Positions 27,382-36,067 of a stretch of 63,203 bases of DNA are shown here, one piece after another. The stretch lies in the NCBI GenBank assembly GCA_017472685.1, contig JAFUOO010000021.1:1-63203 (forward strand). Reading direction: 5' to 3'. The notes beneath the pieces were generated by a model. It did no database searches. It was not told the origin of the DNA and worked only from the letters and a program-made list of their open reading frames with translations. The position numbers were made by a program, and so were the translations under genes. Numbering within the stretch: position 1 is the stretch's first letter; every line of letters begins with the position of its first letter. This DNA comes from Clostridia bacterium (lineage in GTDB: Bacteria > Bacillota > Clostridia > UMGS1883).

Positions 27382-27927
27382 ATGAAAATTGTAATATTAA
27401 TCCTTACATTTGTTATTTTCTACATTGCCCGCATTCTCAGTGGACACCACGAAAATTCATTATTTAAAAGCCACATAAAACTGAAGCATAAATTACCGGG
27501 ATATATTCTTATAGGCAAGGTTCCCACTTCAAAAACCAATATCGACAGAAGCAAGCTTTTAATTCAAGGCATTGTTATATATGCCCTTTGCATCTTTACT
27601 GTATTATTCTGTATATATAATCTTTACTTCCGCCCGATTATTCAAGAAGATATTCTGTTGGTACATGGCTATATGGATCATCGTAGAATGTCTGCACCGC
27701 TTATTGTCCACAGTGTAAACGAAGCAGTTTCTCTTCTTATGTGTGCAGCAATATTAACACTTGAAGTTGCAATGTTATTTGTCGAAGGCATGAAGGCGGT
27801 CTATAACAACAGCGAAGCATCTACAGGAAACCTCATATTTTCTATGCTTGCAAATTTATTTATGACAATAGTGTTCCTGTGGTTGTCCTGCATGTCCGTT
27901 TTACGCATCATCACACTTTTGAATTAA
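27382..27927 (+). CDS. Four-helix membrane protein of unknown function
   Basis: About 181 residues with four hydrophobic segments: 1-16, about 56-76, about 110-130 and about 152-174. I do not recognise the family. I use the ATG at 27382, with GAGGAG 11 bases upstream; an in-frame GTG at 27370 overlaps that ribosome binding site. It is presumably co-transcribed with the C39-like gene and could be its membrane partner (inference from spacing only). Confidence 0.65.
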   Translation: MKIVILILTFVIFYIARILSGHHENSLFKSHIKLKHKLPGYILIGKVPTSKTNIDRSKLLIQGIVIYALCIFTVLFCIYNLYFRPIIQEDILLVHGYMDHRRMSAPLIVHSVNEAVSLLMCAAILTLEVAMLFVEGMKAVYNNSEASTGNLIFSMLANLFMTIVFLWLSCMSVLRIITLLN

Positions 27928-27930
27928 CAA

Positions 27931-27958
27931 AGAGGAGTAATCAGCTCCTCTTTTTGTT
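27931..27958 (+). terminator. Rho-independent terminator
   Basis: A 7-bp stem (AGAGGAG with CTCCTCT) and a T-rich tail close the galK-C39-4TM block ahead of the GH51 gene. Confidence 0.85.
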
Positions 27959-27967
27959 TTATAGTTA

Positions 27968-27996
27968 TTGCCTTAATGGCTTTTATATGGTAAAAT
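27968..27996 (+). promoter_or_regulatory. Promoter of the GH51 gene
   Basis: TTGCCT (27968-27973) and TAAAAT (27991-27996) are separated by 17 bases, with TGG just before the -10. No obvious operator was seen. Confidence 0.65.
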
Positions 27997-28029
27997 TACT
28001 ATAACTATACATATTAAAAGGTGATGATT

Positions 28030-31000
28030 ATGAAAAAAGCTTTATCAATTATATTGGCAATTACACTGTTAGCTTCTCTTTTCAGTTTTACGGTATCTGC
28101 AAACGGGTATGACAATTCTCTGGTGCTCTACTACTCCTTTGAAAACGGAAGCACGGCTACAGTTGGTGCAGATGCAGAGAGCTACAATGTAAGCTTTTCA
28201 TCAAATGAGGGCATCATTGGCAAGGCTGTGTATATGGACGGCAATTCCTCCTATCTCAAGCTCCCGTCTGATTTAAACAAGTCGCTTGGCGGTGATTTTA
28301 CAGTTTCCACATGGGCAAAGTTTGATTCGCTCAATTGGTGGATGCGAGTTTTTGACTTTGGTGCAAATGATAAAAGCTACGCCTTTTTAGGTCTCAGCGC
28401 GCCCAACGATTTGCGTTATGCCCTTTTAACAGACGGCACAGCAGGCGAGCTTAACATGACGGCAACAGGTGTTGTAAAAGAAAAAGAATGGCACCATTTT
28501 ACACTTGTGCGCGAAAATAAGGTTATGAAGCTTTATGTTAACGGCATCCTTTATGCTGAAAGCGCCACTTTTGGTGACAATACCCCCTGTGATATTGAAA
28601 ACTCCCTCAACTATATAGGCAAATCCCAGTTCTCTGCTGACCCTTATTTCCACGGCTATATTGACGAATTTAAGGTGTTCAACAAGGCTCTGACAGATAA
28701 AGACATTATTGAAAACATGGCAACAGGTATAAAAAGCGAGTACGCTTCTTATATTCCTGCTACAGCACAGCTTTACGACGGAAAAGAGGTTAAAGAAAAC
28801 ATCACTCTTCCCGTCTTTGAAAACGAAACAACAGCCATAGCATGGTCAAGCGGCAACGAGGCGGTCATTTCTCCTGAGGGTACTGTTACCCGTGGCGAAG
28901 AAGATACAAATGTTACTCTTACCGCTACAGTTATAACAAACGGCGACAGGAGTGAATTTTCCTACACTGTTTTTGTACCTGCAACAACAAATGTGGACGC
29001 ACGTATAACTGTTGATGCAACAAAAAAGGGCGTTGACATCAATCCCGACATGATAGGTCTTTTCTTTGAAGACATTAACTACGCCGCAGACGGCGGTTTG
29101 TATGCTGAGCTTGTGCAGAATCGCTCCTTTGAGGCGGTCAATGCCCAATGGGACGCAATCCCCGACCCTATCCCCGATTATGCATGGAGCTTCTCATCGC
29201 TTCCCACCTTTTCAAATGATAATCCTTTGAACGAAAATAACACAACCTTCCTTCGTTTTATAAACCCCGGCAAATTGACAATCTTTAAAAACGCTTGCTA
29301 CGAGGGCTTCCCTGTTAGTGCAGGTGAAAAGTTTGACTTTTCGGTATTTTTAAGAGCCAACGGCGATTACGAAGGTCAGATTATGGTAACGCTTCTCGAG
29401 GGCGACCGCATTGTGGGCAGAACTTTCATTGAAGATGTATCAGCTGAATGGGCTAAATACGAAAGAGAAATTACTGCGATTTCCTCCTGCAGTAATGCAA
29501 CAGTGCAGATTACAATTCTCAATGGCATGAGCGGCAGCCTTGACTTTGATATGGTATCGCTCTTCCCTCAGAATACATGGATGAATCGCAAAAACGGTTT
29601 ACGCAGTGACCTTGTACAGATGCTGAAGGACCTGCATCCCGGTTTCTTACGTTTTCCGGGCGGTTGCATTATTGAAGGCTACAACCTTTCAAACCGCTAT
29701 TCCTGGAAGGATACTGTAGGTCCCGTAGAAGAGAGAAAAGAAAACTGGAACCGCTGGCAGATGCACACAGGCGGTGACGGAAGATACGCATATTGCCAGA
29801 GCTATGGCTTAGGCTTTTACGAATACTTCCTCCTTTGTGAGGACATTGGTGCGTTCCCCCTGCCTGTTGTAAACGTAGGTATAGGCTGTCAATATCAGAC
29901 AGGCGATACCTCAAGCATGGAGGACTTGTACTCAATCTATATTCAGGACGCATTGGACCTTATTGAATTTGCAAATGGCGATGTTGACACTAAATGGGGT
30001 GCACTCCGTGCCTCCATGGGACACAGCGAGCCCTTCAATTTGGAATATATCGGCATTGGTAACGAACAGTGGGAAACTGACAGTGTTAATTTCTTTGAGC
30101 GTTACGAAGCCTTCCAGGAAGAAATCCACAAGGTTTACCCCGATATTAAGCTCATTGCAACATCGGGCCCCGATGCATCGGGTGACAAATTTGACAAGGC
30201 ATGGAGCTTCCTTAAGTCACATTCAGACAACGGCGAAGAAAACTTTGCATATGCAGTTGACGAGCACTACTACCGCACACCCGACTGGTTTTACACAAAC
30301 CTTGACCGTTATGATGGTTATGATAGATCCGGCTACAAGGCATTCCCCGGTGAATATGCCTCCCGTTACAGCCAGTCAAAAACAGAAAGCAACATGAATT
30401 CTGCCCTTTCAATTGCAGCATTTATGACGAGCTTAGAAAAGAATGCCGACGTTGTTCTGCTTGCATCCTATGCACCGCTCTTTGCCCGCGAAGGCTACAC
30501 ACAGTGGTATCCCGACCTTATAGGCTTCAACAATGCTGTTGCCTATGGTGCACCTGACTACTATGTGCAGAGCATGTACTCAAACAACACAGGCAGTTAT
30601 ACAGTTGAAAACAAAACCGAAAGCTTTGACAATCCCTACACCCCTCACGGAAGGGTCGGTATAAGCACATGGACAACAAGTGCCTCCTTCTATGATATGA
30701 AAATAACAAACAACGTTACAGGCGAGGAAACTGAGCTTGGTGAGCCTGTTTCCACGGGAGCAGGCAGTTGGTACAAGGACGAAAACGGCTACACCCAGGA
30801 GGACGTAAACGCTCAGGCTCCCGCACTTTTATTTGGCAGCGAGGATATGGAAAACTACACCTTTACCTTAAAGGCAAAGAAGCACGGCGGCACTGAAGGC
30901 TTCCTTCTCCCCGTTATGTGGGTAGACGAAAACAACTACTTTACCTGTAATATAGGCGGTTGGGGCAATACTTATAGTGCAATACAGCGCACCGAAAACG

Positions 31001-31935
31001 GCAGCACCTATGAATACTCGGTGCAGAATACAACCACCTACATAGAGACTGACCGTGAGTATGAAATTAAAATCACAGTTGAGCCCCATAAGCTTACAGT
31101 TTATCTTGACGGCGAGGTTGTGAACTTTGCCTCCTTCAGGCAGAATGTATACTCCACCACCTCCTTCGATGAAGAAACAGGCGACATTATTATAAAGGCT
31201 GTCAATACATCAAGCAAGCCTATGGAAGCCTTATTTGCAATCAATGCAGATTATATCAATCCCACAGCTCATGTGACAGAGCTTTCTGCTAAGGATGTTT
31301 ATGCAATTAACAGCATTGAAGCACCGAAAAATATTGCACCGATTTATTTTGAAACTGAGGTTTCCGACAGCTTCAACTACTTCCTGCCTGCAAATTCCTT
31401 CACCGTTTTCCGTGTTCATACAAGGGACGATGTAATTGTATCAAGTGAGGATATTAAGTTAAGTATTACCGAGGGTGATGAGCTCGTTTTACCCGAAACC
31501 GTTGCGGTTACACTCCTTGACGGTGCAACAACCGAGGCAAGTGTTGCATGGGATACAATCCCCGCTGAATTCGCAGCTGCGTCGGGCGAAAAAGTGGTTG
31601 AAGGCAAAATTGAAGGTGCAAGCATTTATGCACACGCCATTGTCACCATCGAAGAAACAGGTGAAGCAGTTGTGCTCGACCCCACAATTACGCATGACGG
31701 AGAAAACGTAAATTTTAGCATAGCCTTCTCAAGTGGCACGAACAACAATAATGTTATTGCAGTTGTAGCCGCCTATAATGATGAAGGCGCAATGACAAAA
31801 ATTGAAAGCATGCATCTTACCGAAGAAAAGCTCTTCTGCTCAATTCCCCTCACTGATTTTTCAGCTGAGGTTTCGGTAAAAGCGTTTTTACTCAACAATG
31901 CAAACCACATTACAGATTACGTAACAATAAAATAA
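28030..31935 (+). CDS. Secreted multidomain alpha-L-arabinofuranosidase (GH51)
   Basis: Releases arabinose from arabinan or arabinoxylan outside the cell. About 1,301 residues: signal peptide (1-24), LamG-like glycan-binding domain (about 27-230), Ig-like spacer (about 240-320), GH51 region from about 325 (GLFFEDINYAADGGLYAELV) with the acid/base Glu in IGIGNEQWETD (near 685) and nucleophile Glu in AVDEHYY, an inserted LamG-like module (about 870-1040), and a C-terminal Ig-like domain (about 1145-1215). The ATG at 28030 has AAAAGGTG six bases upstream. Roughly twice the size of simple GH51 enzymes; no SLH or sorting signal was seen. Confidence 0.92.
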   Translation: MKKALSIILAITLLASLFSFTVSANGYDNSLVLYYSFENGSTATVGADAESYNVSFSSNEGIIGKAVYMDGNSSYLKLPSDLNKSLGGDFTVSTWAKFDSLNWWMRVFDFGANDKSYAFLGLSAPNDLRYALLTDGTAGELNMTATGVVKEKEWHHFTLVRENKVMKLYVNGILYAESATFGDNTPCDIENSLNYIGKSQFSADPYFHGYIDEFKVFNKALTDKDIIENMATGIKSEYASYIPATAQLYDGKEVKENITLPVFENETTAIAWSSGNEAVISPEGTVTRGEEDTNVTLTATVITNGDRSEFSYTVFVPATTNVDARITVDATKKGVDINPDMIGLFFEDINYAADGGLYAELVQNRSFEAVNAQWDAIPDPIPDYAWSFSSLPTFSNDNPLNENNTTFLRFINPGKLTIFKNACYEGFPVSAGEKFDFSVFLRANGDYEGQIMVTLLEGDRIVGRTFIEDVSAEWAKYEREITAISSCSNATVQITILNGMSGSLDFDMVSLFPQNTWMNRKNGLRSDLVQMLKDLHPGFLRFPGGCIIEGYNLSNRYSWKDTVGPVEERKENWNRWQMHTGGDGRYAYCQSYGLGFYEYFLLCEDIGAFPLPVVNVGIGCQYQTGDTSSMEDLYSIYIQDALDLIEFANGDVDTKWGALRASMGHSEPFNLEYIGIGNEQWETDSVNFFERYEAFQEEIHKVYPDIKLIATSGPDASGDKFDKAWSFLKSHSDNGEENFAYAVDEHYYRTPDWFYTNLDRYDGYDRSGYKAFPGEYASRYSQSKTESNMNSALSIAAFMTSLEKNADVVLLASYAPLFAREGYTQWYPDLIGFNNAVAYGAPDYYVQSMYSNNTGSYTVENKTESFDNPYTPHGRVGISTWTTSASFYDMKITNNVTGEETELGEPVSTGAGSWYKDENGYTQEDVNAQAPALLFGSEDMENYTFTLKAKKHGGTEGFLLPVMWVDENNYFTCNIGGWGNTYSAIQRTENGSTYEYSVQNTTTYIETDREYEIKITVEPHKLTVYLDGEVVNFASFRQNVYSTTSFDEETGDIIIKAVNTSSKPMEALFAINADYINPTAHVTELSAKDVYAINSIEAPKNIAPIYFETEVSDSFNYFLPANSFTVFRVHTRDDVIVSSEDIKLSITEGDELVLPETVAVTLLDGATTEASVAWDTIPAEFAAASGEKVVEGKIEGASIYAHAIVTIEETGEAVVLDPTITHDGENVNFSIAFSSGTNNNNVIAVVAAYNDEGAMTKIESMHLTEEKLFCSIPLTDFSAEVSVKAFLLNNANHITDYVTIK

Positions 31936-31960
31936 AAGGACGGCTGATGCCGTCCTTTTA
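31934..31960. terminator. Bidirectional terminator between GH51 and aminopeptidase genes
   Basis: An 11-bp stem (AAAAGGACGGC with its complement) around a TGAT loop, with A and T runs on both sides, lies between converging genes. Confidence 0.9.
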
Positions 31961-31962
31961 TT

Positions 31963-33204
31963 TTATGCCATTATGCTTTCAATTTCTTCAATGCTTCTGG
32001 GAACATCCTTTGAAAGGTTTTCACAGCCTGTTTCGGTGATAAGGCAGTTGTCCTCCAATCTGAAGCCTATGCCCCACTCTTCGCAGTAAATACCTATGTC
32101 AACACAAAATACCATGCCGGGAGCAATCTCTTTTCCTGCCACATCAACAACATCATGTGTGTCAAAGCCAACATGATGCGCACCGCCGTGCCAGATTAAC
32201 TTTCCCGGATCCTCGTCTTTGCCGAGTACGCCAACCTCGCGGAGTAATTTTGCGTTATATTCCTTGGCTGTGGCATCAACATCTGCCATCTTAAAGCCGG
32301 GCTTTAAGATAGAAAACATATAATTGCTTGTCTCAAAAGCACATTCGTAAAGCGCTTTCTGTCTGTCTGTGAACTTACCGTTGCAGGGCCATCCGCGGGA
32401 AACATCTGTGCCGCAGAAGTCCCATACAGCGCCAACATCGTTAAGAATCATGTCGCCGTCCTGTGCTTGACCTAAGTAGTCATAGTAATGAATACAGAAG
32501 TTATTCTTACCTGCCGAAATAATTGACGGGAACATGGGAGAAAGAACGCCGTGCTGCATAAGAGTATAGTCCCATACAGCCTTATACTGATATTCGTACA
32601 TTCCCGGCTTTGAGGCTTTCATCATGTTGATAATACCTTCACGGTTAATACTTTCTGCAACTCGCATAGCCTCAATTTCGCAAGGCTTTTTAATTGTTCT
32701 TATGTTAGCAATGGTTTTATGTACGTTTTTTAAACTGAGATATGGATATTCCTTTTTTATTATTTCAGAGAGTACAAAGGCTTCCTTAGGCTCCTCATTT
32801 TCAAAATACTTATCAAAATCAAGTGCCACTGTATCGCATTTTCCGCTTGTTGCCAGAGCCTTAAGATAGGCACCGAATTCCTTAACGTATTTATAGTTTT
32901 TAACACCCGAAATTTCCTCTGCTTCATGTGCTTTAATTCTCGCACCGTTCCAGCGCTCTGCATGTGCATCCGGCGGAAGAATGAACATTGTTTCTTCAAC
33001 ACTTGTCTCGGTCTTAAGCGCCGTAAAAATAATGTTTTCCTTTGTAACGCCTGTCATGTACACAAAGCTGCGGTCACTGAAGAAGGGATACGGCTCGTCC
33101 GCTGTTTTTCTGGGTGCATGACCAGAGTACATAACCAGAAGTGTTCCCGGGGCAAGTGTATCATATAAAGATTGTCTGTTGCCCATAAAAAATGTTCTGT
33201 CCAT
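31963..33204 (-). CDS. pepP: M24 family Xaa-Pro aminopeptidase (aminopeptidase P)
   Basis: Cytoplasmic metallopeptidase releasing N-terminal residues before proline. About 413 residues with the aminopeptidase P N-terminal domain (FFSDRSFVYMTGVTKENIIF) and the pita-bread domain with metal ligands in MILNDVGAVWDFCGTDVSRGW (Asp pair), WHGGAHHVGFDTHD (His) and FCVDIGIYCEEWGIGFRLED (Glu). The ATG at 33204 follows AGAGG; an upstream TTG lies too close to it. It sits downstream of the CotH gene, separated by a GNRA-capped hairpin. Confidence 0.92.
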   Translation of the reverse strand: MDRTFFMGNRQSLYDTLAPGTLLVMYSGHAPRKTADEPYPFFSDRSFVYMTGVTKENIIFTALKTETSVEETMFILPPDAHAERWNGARIKAHEAEEISGVKNYKYVKEFGAYLKALATSGKCDTVALDFDKYFENEEPKEAFVLSEIIKKEYPYLSLKNVHKTIANIRTIKKPCEIEAMRVAESINREGIINMMKASKPGMYEYQYKAVWDYTLMQHGVLSPMFPSIISAGKNNFCIHYYDYLGQAQDGDMILNDVGAVWDFCGTDVSRGWPCNGKFTDRQKALYECAFETSNYMFSILKPGFKMADVDATAKEYNAKLLREVGVLGKDEDPGKLIWHGGAHHVGFDTHDVVDVAGKEIAPGMVFCVDIGIYCEEWGIGFRLEDNCLITETGCENLSKDVPRSIEEIESIMA

Positions 33205-33232
33205 TCCTATCAACCTCTTTTTCTATAATTTT

Positions 33233-33254
33233 GGAGGAAACTTTCGTTTCCCCC
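33233..33254 (-). other. Intercistronic hairpin with GAAA tetraloop
   Basis: As RNA on the minus strand this is a fully paired 9-bp stem (GGGGGAAAC with GUUUCCUCC) capped by GAAA. There is no T tract, so it looks like an mRNA-processing or stability element between the CotH and pepP genes. Confidence 0.6.
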
Positions 33255-33263
33255 AATATAAGC

Positions 33264-35507
33264 TTATTCAACAACTGCTGTAAAGTTTGTTTTTACGCCT
33301 TTGTATGTAACAATCATGTTTCCGCTTCCGGGAACTGTTGCTGTCACAACACCGTTTTCGCCCACAGCCACACTGTTTGTTTCGCTTGTAACAGTGTAAC
33401 CGAACACTCTTTCACTTGTGCCGTCGGTGTATGTTGCCATTACTTCAACGGGAAGCTTTTCGCCTCCCTTCATGAGACCAAATCTGCCTTGACGAATTAC
33501 AGAAATTCCGGCAACTGTCTTTTCCTCTGTTGTACCTTCAACAACTTCAAAAGAAACTGTGTAATTCTTCTTTTCGGGTGTAATTGTAACAGTGTCACCG
33601 TTAAACTTTTCGCCATTAACTGTTATGGATTTAACAATGTAGCCTTCTTTACATTCAGCCGAAATTGTTACGGGAATATTTGTGTACTGAGTTGTTTTGA
33701 AGCTTGAAGCTTTTTCGCCATAGAAGCTTTCGCGGATAACAGCACCTGCAACATCAACGCTTGCTTTATCTGTATCAATTTCAAAGCTGAAGCTTGTTGT
33801 TTCGCCAATTTCGCTCTTGTAATATTTCTTGTAGAAATCAGAAACCATTTTTTCGAAGTAAGGATTTCTGCCTGATGCAAAATTGACAAACTTGCTTTCA
33901 ACTCTTTCCTTCCATGCGTCAAGTCGCTGGTTATAGGTGCCGCTCATGTTGTTCCATCTCATGAGGTCATAGCCCTTAACAGCTTCACGTTCCCTTATGA
34001 GGTCTTCTGTAATTTTTGTAATGTTTTCAACGGAAACCGCGCTGTTAAGATACGCCGCACTTCTCTGTGCAAAGCGGTTTCTGAAGTCTTCATTTTTGAA
34101 AAGACCGTCAAATCTTTCTGCCACAAACCCCGGATGTCTTGCCTCTGTTTCGGGCAAATTACTCTTAAGCGCATATTCTAAAGTGTTGTTATTTATACCA
34201 TCAAAAGCAAGGTCAAAGTCGTGTACCATAAACCTCCACTTGCCGTCAGCAGCATATGTGTCGCCGTTAGAGCGTTCCATGTTTGTTCTCCAGAACTTGA
34301 AGTTGTTACCGGGCCAGTCAATGTTGTCGCAGTAGAAGCAAACAAACAGATAGTCAATTAAATTGTCGATATCAACATAACCTGTAAGCTCATTGTATAC
34401 TGCTTCATCCTCTGCATTAAGCATCAGATATTGCACATAGTTATACTGGTCGCGATAGTATTCTTCATCCTCTTCGGGACCTTCTTCGTAGAGTATACGT
34501 TCTATGCCCTGATAGCCATTATCAGAAAGTGTGAAGGTATAGTTTTCCGTTGTCCAGTCACGGTCAAGGAAAACAACATCGTCCTTGTCAATGTCTTCGT
34601 AGTGATAGTCGAGATAACGGTTATCGTACTGTTCACGGGCTTCGTAAATGCCCCAGAACTCGCCGTTTATAAAGAGTGCCGCCGGTGTGGAAGCAGCTGT
34701 GTCGGGACGCATAAAGTCAGTAATGCGCTGAGCCATAGGGTCCTTAAGGTCTGTTTCTGCCCAGTCAGAAATACGGAAGGTAATCTTGCCATGCTTTTTA
34801 ACCTTGCTTGTATCGTAGAAGTTCTTGTCTGCAATCTCTACCATATCATATTCAAGGTTTTTTCTGCCCTCGGTATCGCCCTTTGTAAAGTAAAGACGGA
34901 TGCTCTTTTTGGGATTGCTTCTTGAGCCGTGACCCGAAACCTTTAACTCAAGACTTCTTTCAAAGCCTTCGCCGTTATTGTCAAAATATTCAACATCGCC
35001 GAGTATGTTATGCTCATATTCGTAATTTGTGTAAATGCCCTCGTTCTGGTCCCAGAAATCGTAAGGATTGCCGCTTATTGCTACAACGGGCACATTCTTG
35101 TTAAGCTCACTAACCTTTTCTGATACAAAATATGTATTGGTTGCAACAGGAGAATACCAATTAAAATCACTGTTAAAAGCCACCGCGCGCACAACAATGC
35201 CCTTTTCCCATCTTTCCTGGCTTACTCTGCCCTGTACACTTCTGGGCGAAAGCTTTTTGGGGTCAATTTCGATAGGTCCGGTGTAAAGTGTGCTGTTTTT
35301 GTCGGGCATACTGCCGTCAAGAGTATAGTAAACTGCTTCTCCACTGCCGTCGAGAGTTAATGTAAACGCTTCACTGTAAATACCGCCCTCGTGCGAAAAC
35401 GCGGGCGCGGACATATCGTTCTCGGCAGCATGAAAAATAACTCCCGAAAGCGTAATGCAAAGCATAAGAAATGCCGATATAATTTTTTTCATTTTACCCT
35501 TCTTCAT
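33264..35507 (-). CDS. Secreted CotH kinase family protein
   Basis: About 747 residues: signal peptide (about 1-28), a chitobiase/hexosaminidase-type C-terminal domain used as a module (AVYYTLDGSMPDKNSTLYTGPI, about 55-80), the CotH kinase-like domain (about 130-480) with SNPKKSIRLYF, GEFWGIYEAREQYD and MVHDFDLAFDG (metal-binding Asp residues), and two C-terminal Ig-like repeats (about 560-745). CotH kinases phosphorylate spore coat or surface proteins. The start is uncertain: Met at 35513, 35507 (GAGGG, six-base spacing) or 35492 (AAGAAGG) are all possible. Confidence 0.85.
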   Translation of the reverse strand: MKKGKMKKIISAFLMLCITLSGVIFHAAENDMSAPAFSHEGGIYSEAFTLTLDGSGEAVYYTLDGSMPDKNSTLYTGPIEIDPKKLSPRSVQGRVSQERWEKGIVVRAVAFNSDFNWYSPVATNTYFVSEKVSELNKNVPVVAISGNPYDFWDQNEGIYTNYEYEHNILGDVEYFDNNGEGFERSLELKVSGHGSRSNPKKSIRLYFTKGDTEGRKNLEYDMVEIADKNFYDTSKVKKHGKITFRISDWAETDLKDPMAQRITDFMRPDTAASTPAALFINGEFWGIYEAREQYDNRYLDYHYEDIDKDDVVFLDRDWTTENYTFTLSDNGYQGIERILYEEGPEEDEEYYRDQYNYVQYLMLNAEDEAVYNELTGYVDIDNLIDYLFVCFYCDNIDWPGNNFKFWRTNMERSNGDTYAADGKWRFMVHDFDLAFDGINNNTLEYALKSNLPETEARHPGFVAERFDGLFKNEDFRNRFAQRSAAYLNSAVSVENITKITEDLIREREAVKGYDLMRWNNMSGTYNQRLDAWKERVESKFVNFASGRNPYFEKMVSDFYKKYYKSEIGETTSFSFEIDTDKASVDVAGAVIRESFYGEKASSFKTTQYTNIPVTISAECKEGYIVKSITVNGEKFNGDTVTITPEKKNYTVSFEVVEGTTEEKTVAGISVIRQGRFGLMKGGEKLPVEVMATYTDGTSERVFGYTVTSETNSVAVGENGVVTATVPGSGNMIVTYKGVKTNFTAVVE

Positions 35508-35540
35508 TTTCATCCCTCATTTACATATCTAATCACATTA

Positions 35541-35569
35541 ATTATATTACAAATTTCCCATCAATTCAA
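35541..35569 (-). promoter_or_regulatory. Sigma-A promoter of the CotH gene
   Basis: TTGAAT (35564-35569) and TATAAT (35541-35546) on the minus strand are separated by 17 bases. Confidence 0.78.
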
Positions 35570-35644
35570 TACTTTTTCAAAAAAATAAAGAAGCAAATGT
35601 TCCTTTATTTTTTTATACATTTTAAAAATATTTTCATAAAATTC

Positions 35645-35673
35645 TTGCATTTATAAAAAGCGTGTGTTATAAT
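35645..35673 (+). promoter_or_regulatory. Promoter of the tRNA-Leu/structured RNA transcript
   Basis: TTGCAT (35645-35650) and TATAAT (35668-35673) are separated by 17 bases. The predicted start (about 35680) is just before the first copy of the tRNA-Leu 5' segment, so the RNA would include both the structured element and the tRNA. Confidence 0.85.
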
Positions 35674-35685
35674 TCTAAAAGTCAG

Positions 35686-35712
35686 TTTAATATGCGGATA
35701 TGGCGGAATTGG
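35686..35712 (+). repeat. Direct repeat copy 1: duplicate of tRNA-Leu 5' segment
   Basis: A 27-base exact match to 35883-35909, covering 8 bases of upstream sequence plus the first 19 bases of the tRNA-Leu gene (acceptor 5' strand and part of the D-arm). Similarity stops abruptly at 35713, and no matching 3' half of a tRNA follows. Confidence 0.9.
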
Positions 35713-35882
35713 AATCGAGTGTGAGCGCCTCCTGCGGAGGATTAAGCGAACACGCAGAGCTGTGCCGCGGTCGACAAGCAACGACCAAAGGAAAGTTGCT
35801 GTCGGGAACCGCAAACGGGACGACGCGCAGCGTCTGCCCCATTCAAACCAACGTAGGTATAAGCAGTTGACTGACCTCCTAA
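35713..35882 (+). ncRNA. Candidate structured RNA between duplicated tRNA-Leu 5' segments
   Basis: A GC-rich 170-base segment in AT-rich surroundings with three strong stems. H1 (35719-35753) has GTGT/ACAC plus CCTCC/GGAGG around a triloop. H2 (35767-35812) is a long composite stem GCGGT/ACCGC, CGAC/GTCG and AGCAAC/GTTGCT. H3 (35822-35834) is GACGC/GCGTC, with GGG/CCC flanking. The 5' part of H2 can alternatively fold alone (GGTCG with CGACC, 35769-35786), a switch-like conflict. It lies in a transcript with tRNA-Leu. I recognise no known RNA family. No credible ORF on either strand. Confidence 0.55.
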
Positions 35883-35909
35883 TTTAATATGCGGATATGG
35901 CGGAATTGG
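35883..35909 (+). repeat. Direct repeat copy 2 (authentic tRNA-Leu 5' end)
   Basis: The same 27 bases as 35686-35712, here continuing into a complete tRNA. The two copies are 197 bases apart. Confidence 0.9.
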
Positions 35910-35977
35910 CAGACGCGCATGGTTCAGGTCCATGTGAGAGCAATTTCATGCAGGTTCGACTCCTGTTATCCGCACCA
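35891..35977 (+). tRNA. tRNA-Leu (anticodon CAG)
   Basis: An 87-base cloverleaf. The acceptor GCGGATA pairs with TATCCGC and is followed by an encoded ACCA. The anticodon loop TTCAGGT between CATGG and CCATG gives anticodon CAG (reads CUG). A long variable arm (class II, as expected for Leu) and the T-arm CAGGTTCGACTCCTG are present. Confidence 0.96.
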
Positions 35978-35979
35978 GA

Positions 35980-36014
35980 AGCACGGTAGTTTCTTTTCGA
36001 AGCTACCGTGCTTT
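35980..36014 (+). terminator. Terminator hairpin after tRNA-Leu
   Basis: A 10-bp stem (AGCACGGTAG with CTACCGTGCT) directly after the tRNA, followed by a short T tract. Confidence 0.78.
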
Positions 36015-36033
36015 CAGATTTAACCAAAAGCAA

Positions 36034-36067
36034 ACAGAGTGCCGAAATCACGACACTCTGTTTTTTT
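36034..36067. terminator. Bidirectional terminator between tRNA-Leu and MATE genes
   Basis: An 8-bp stem (ACAGAGTG with CACTCTGT) followed by seven T on the plus strand and preceded by A on the other side. It overlaps the MATE stop codon. Confidence 0.85.

Noticed and set aside
35605..35933. Two minus-strand frames across the tRNA-Leu region
   Set aside because: They translate the antisense of the tRNA and the structured segment; no start signals; protein is Arg/Pro-rich artefact.
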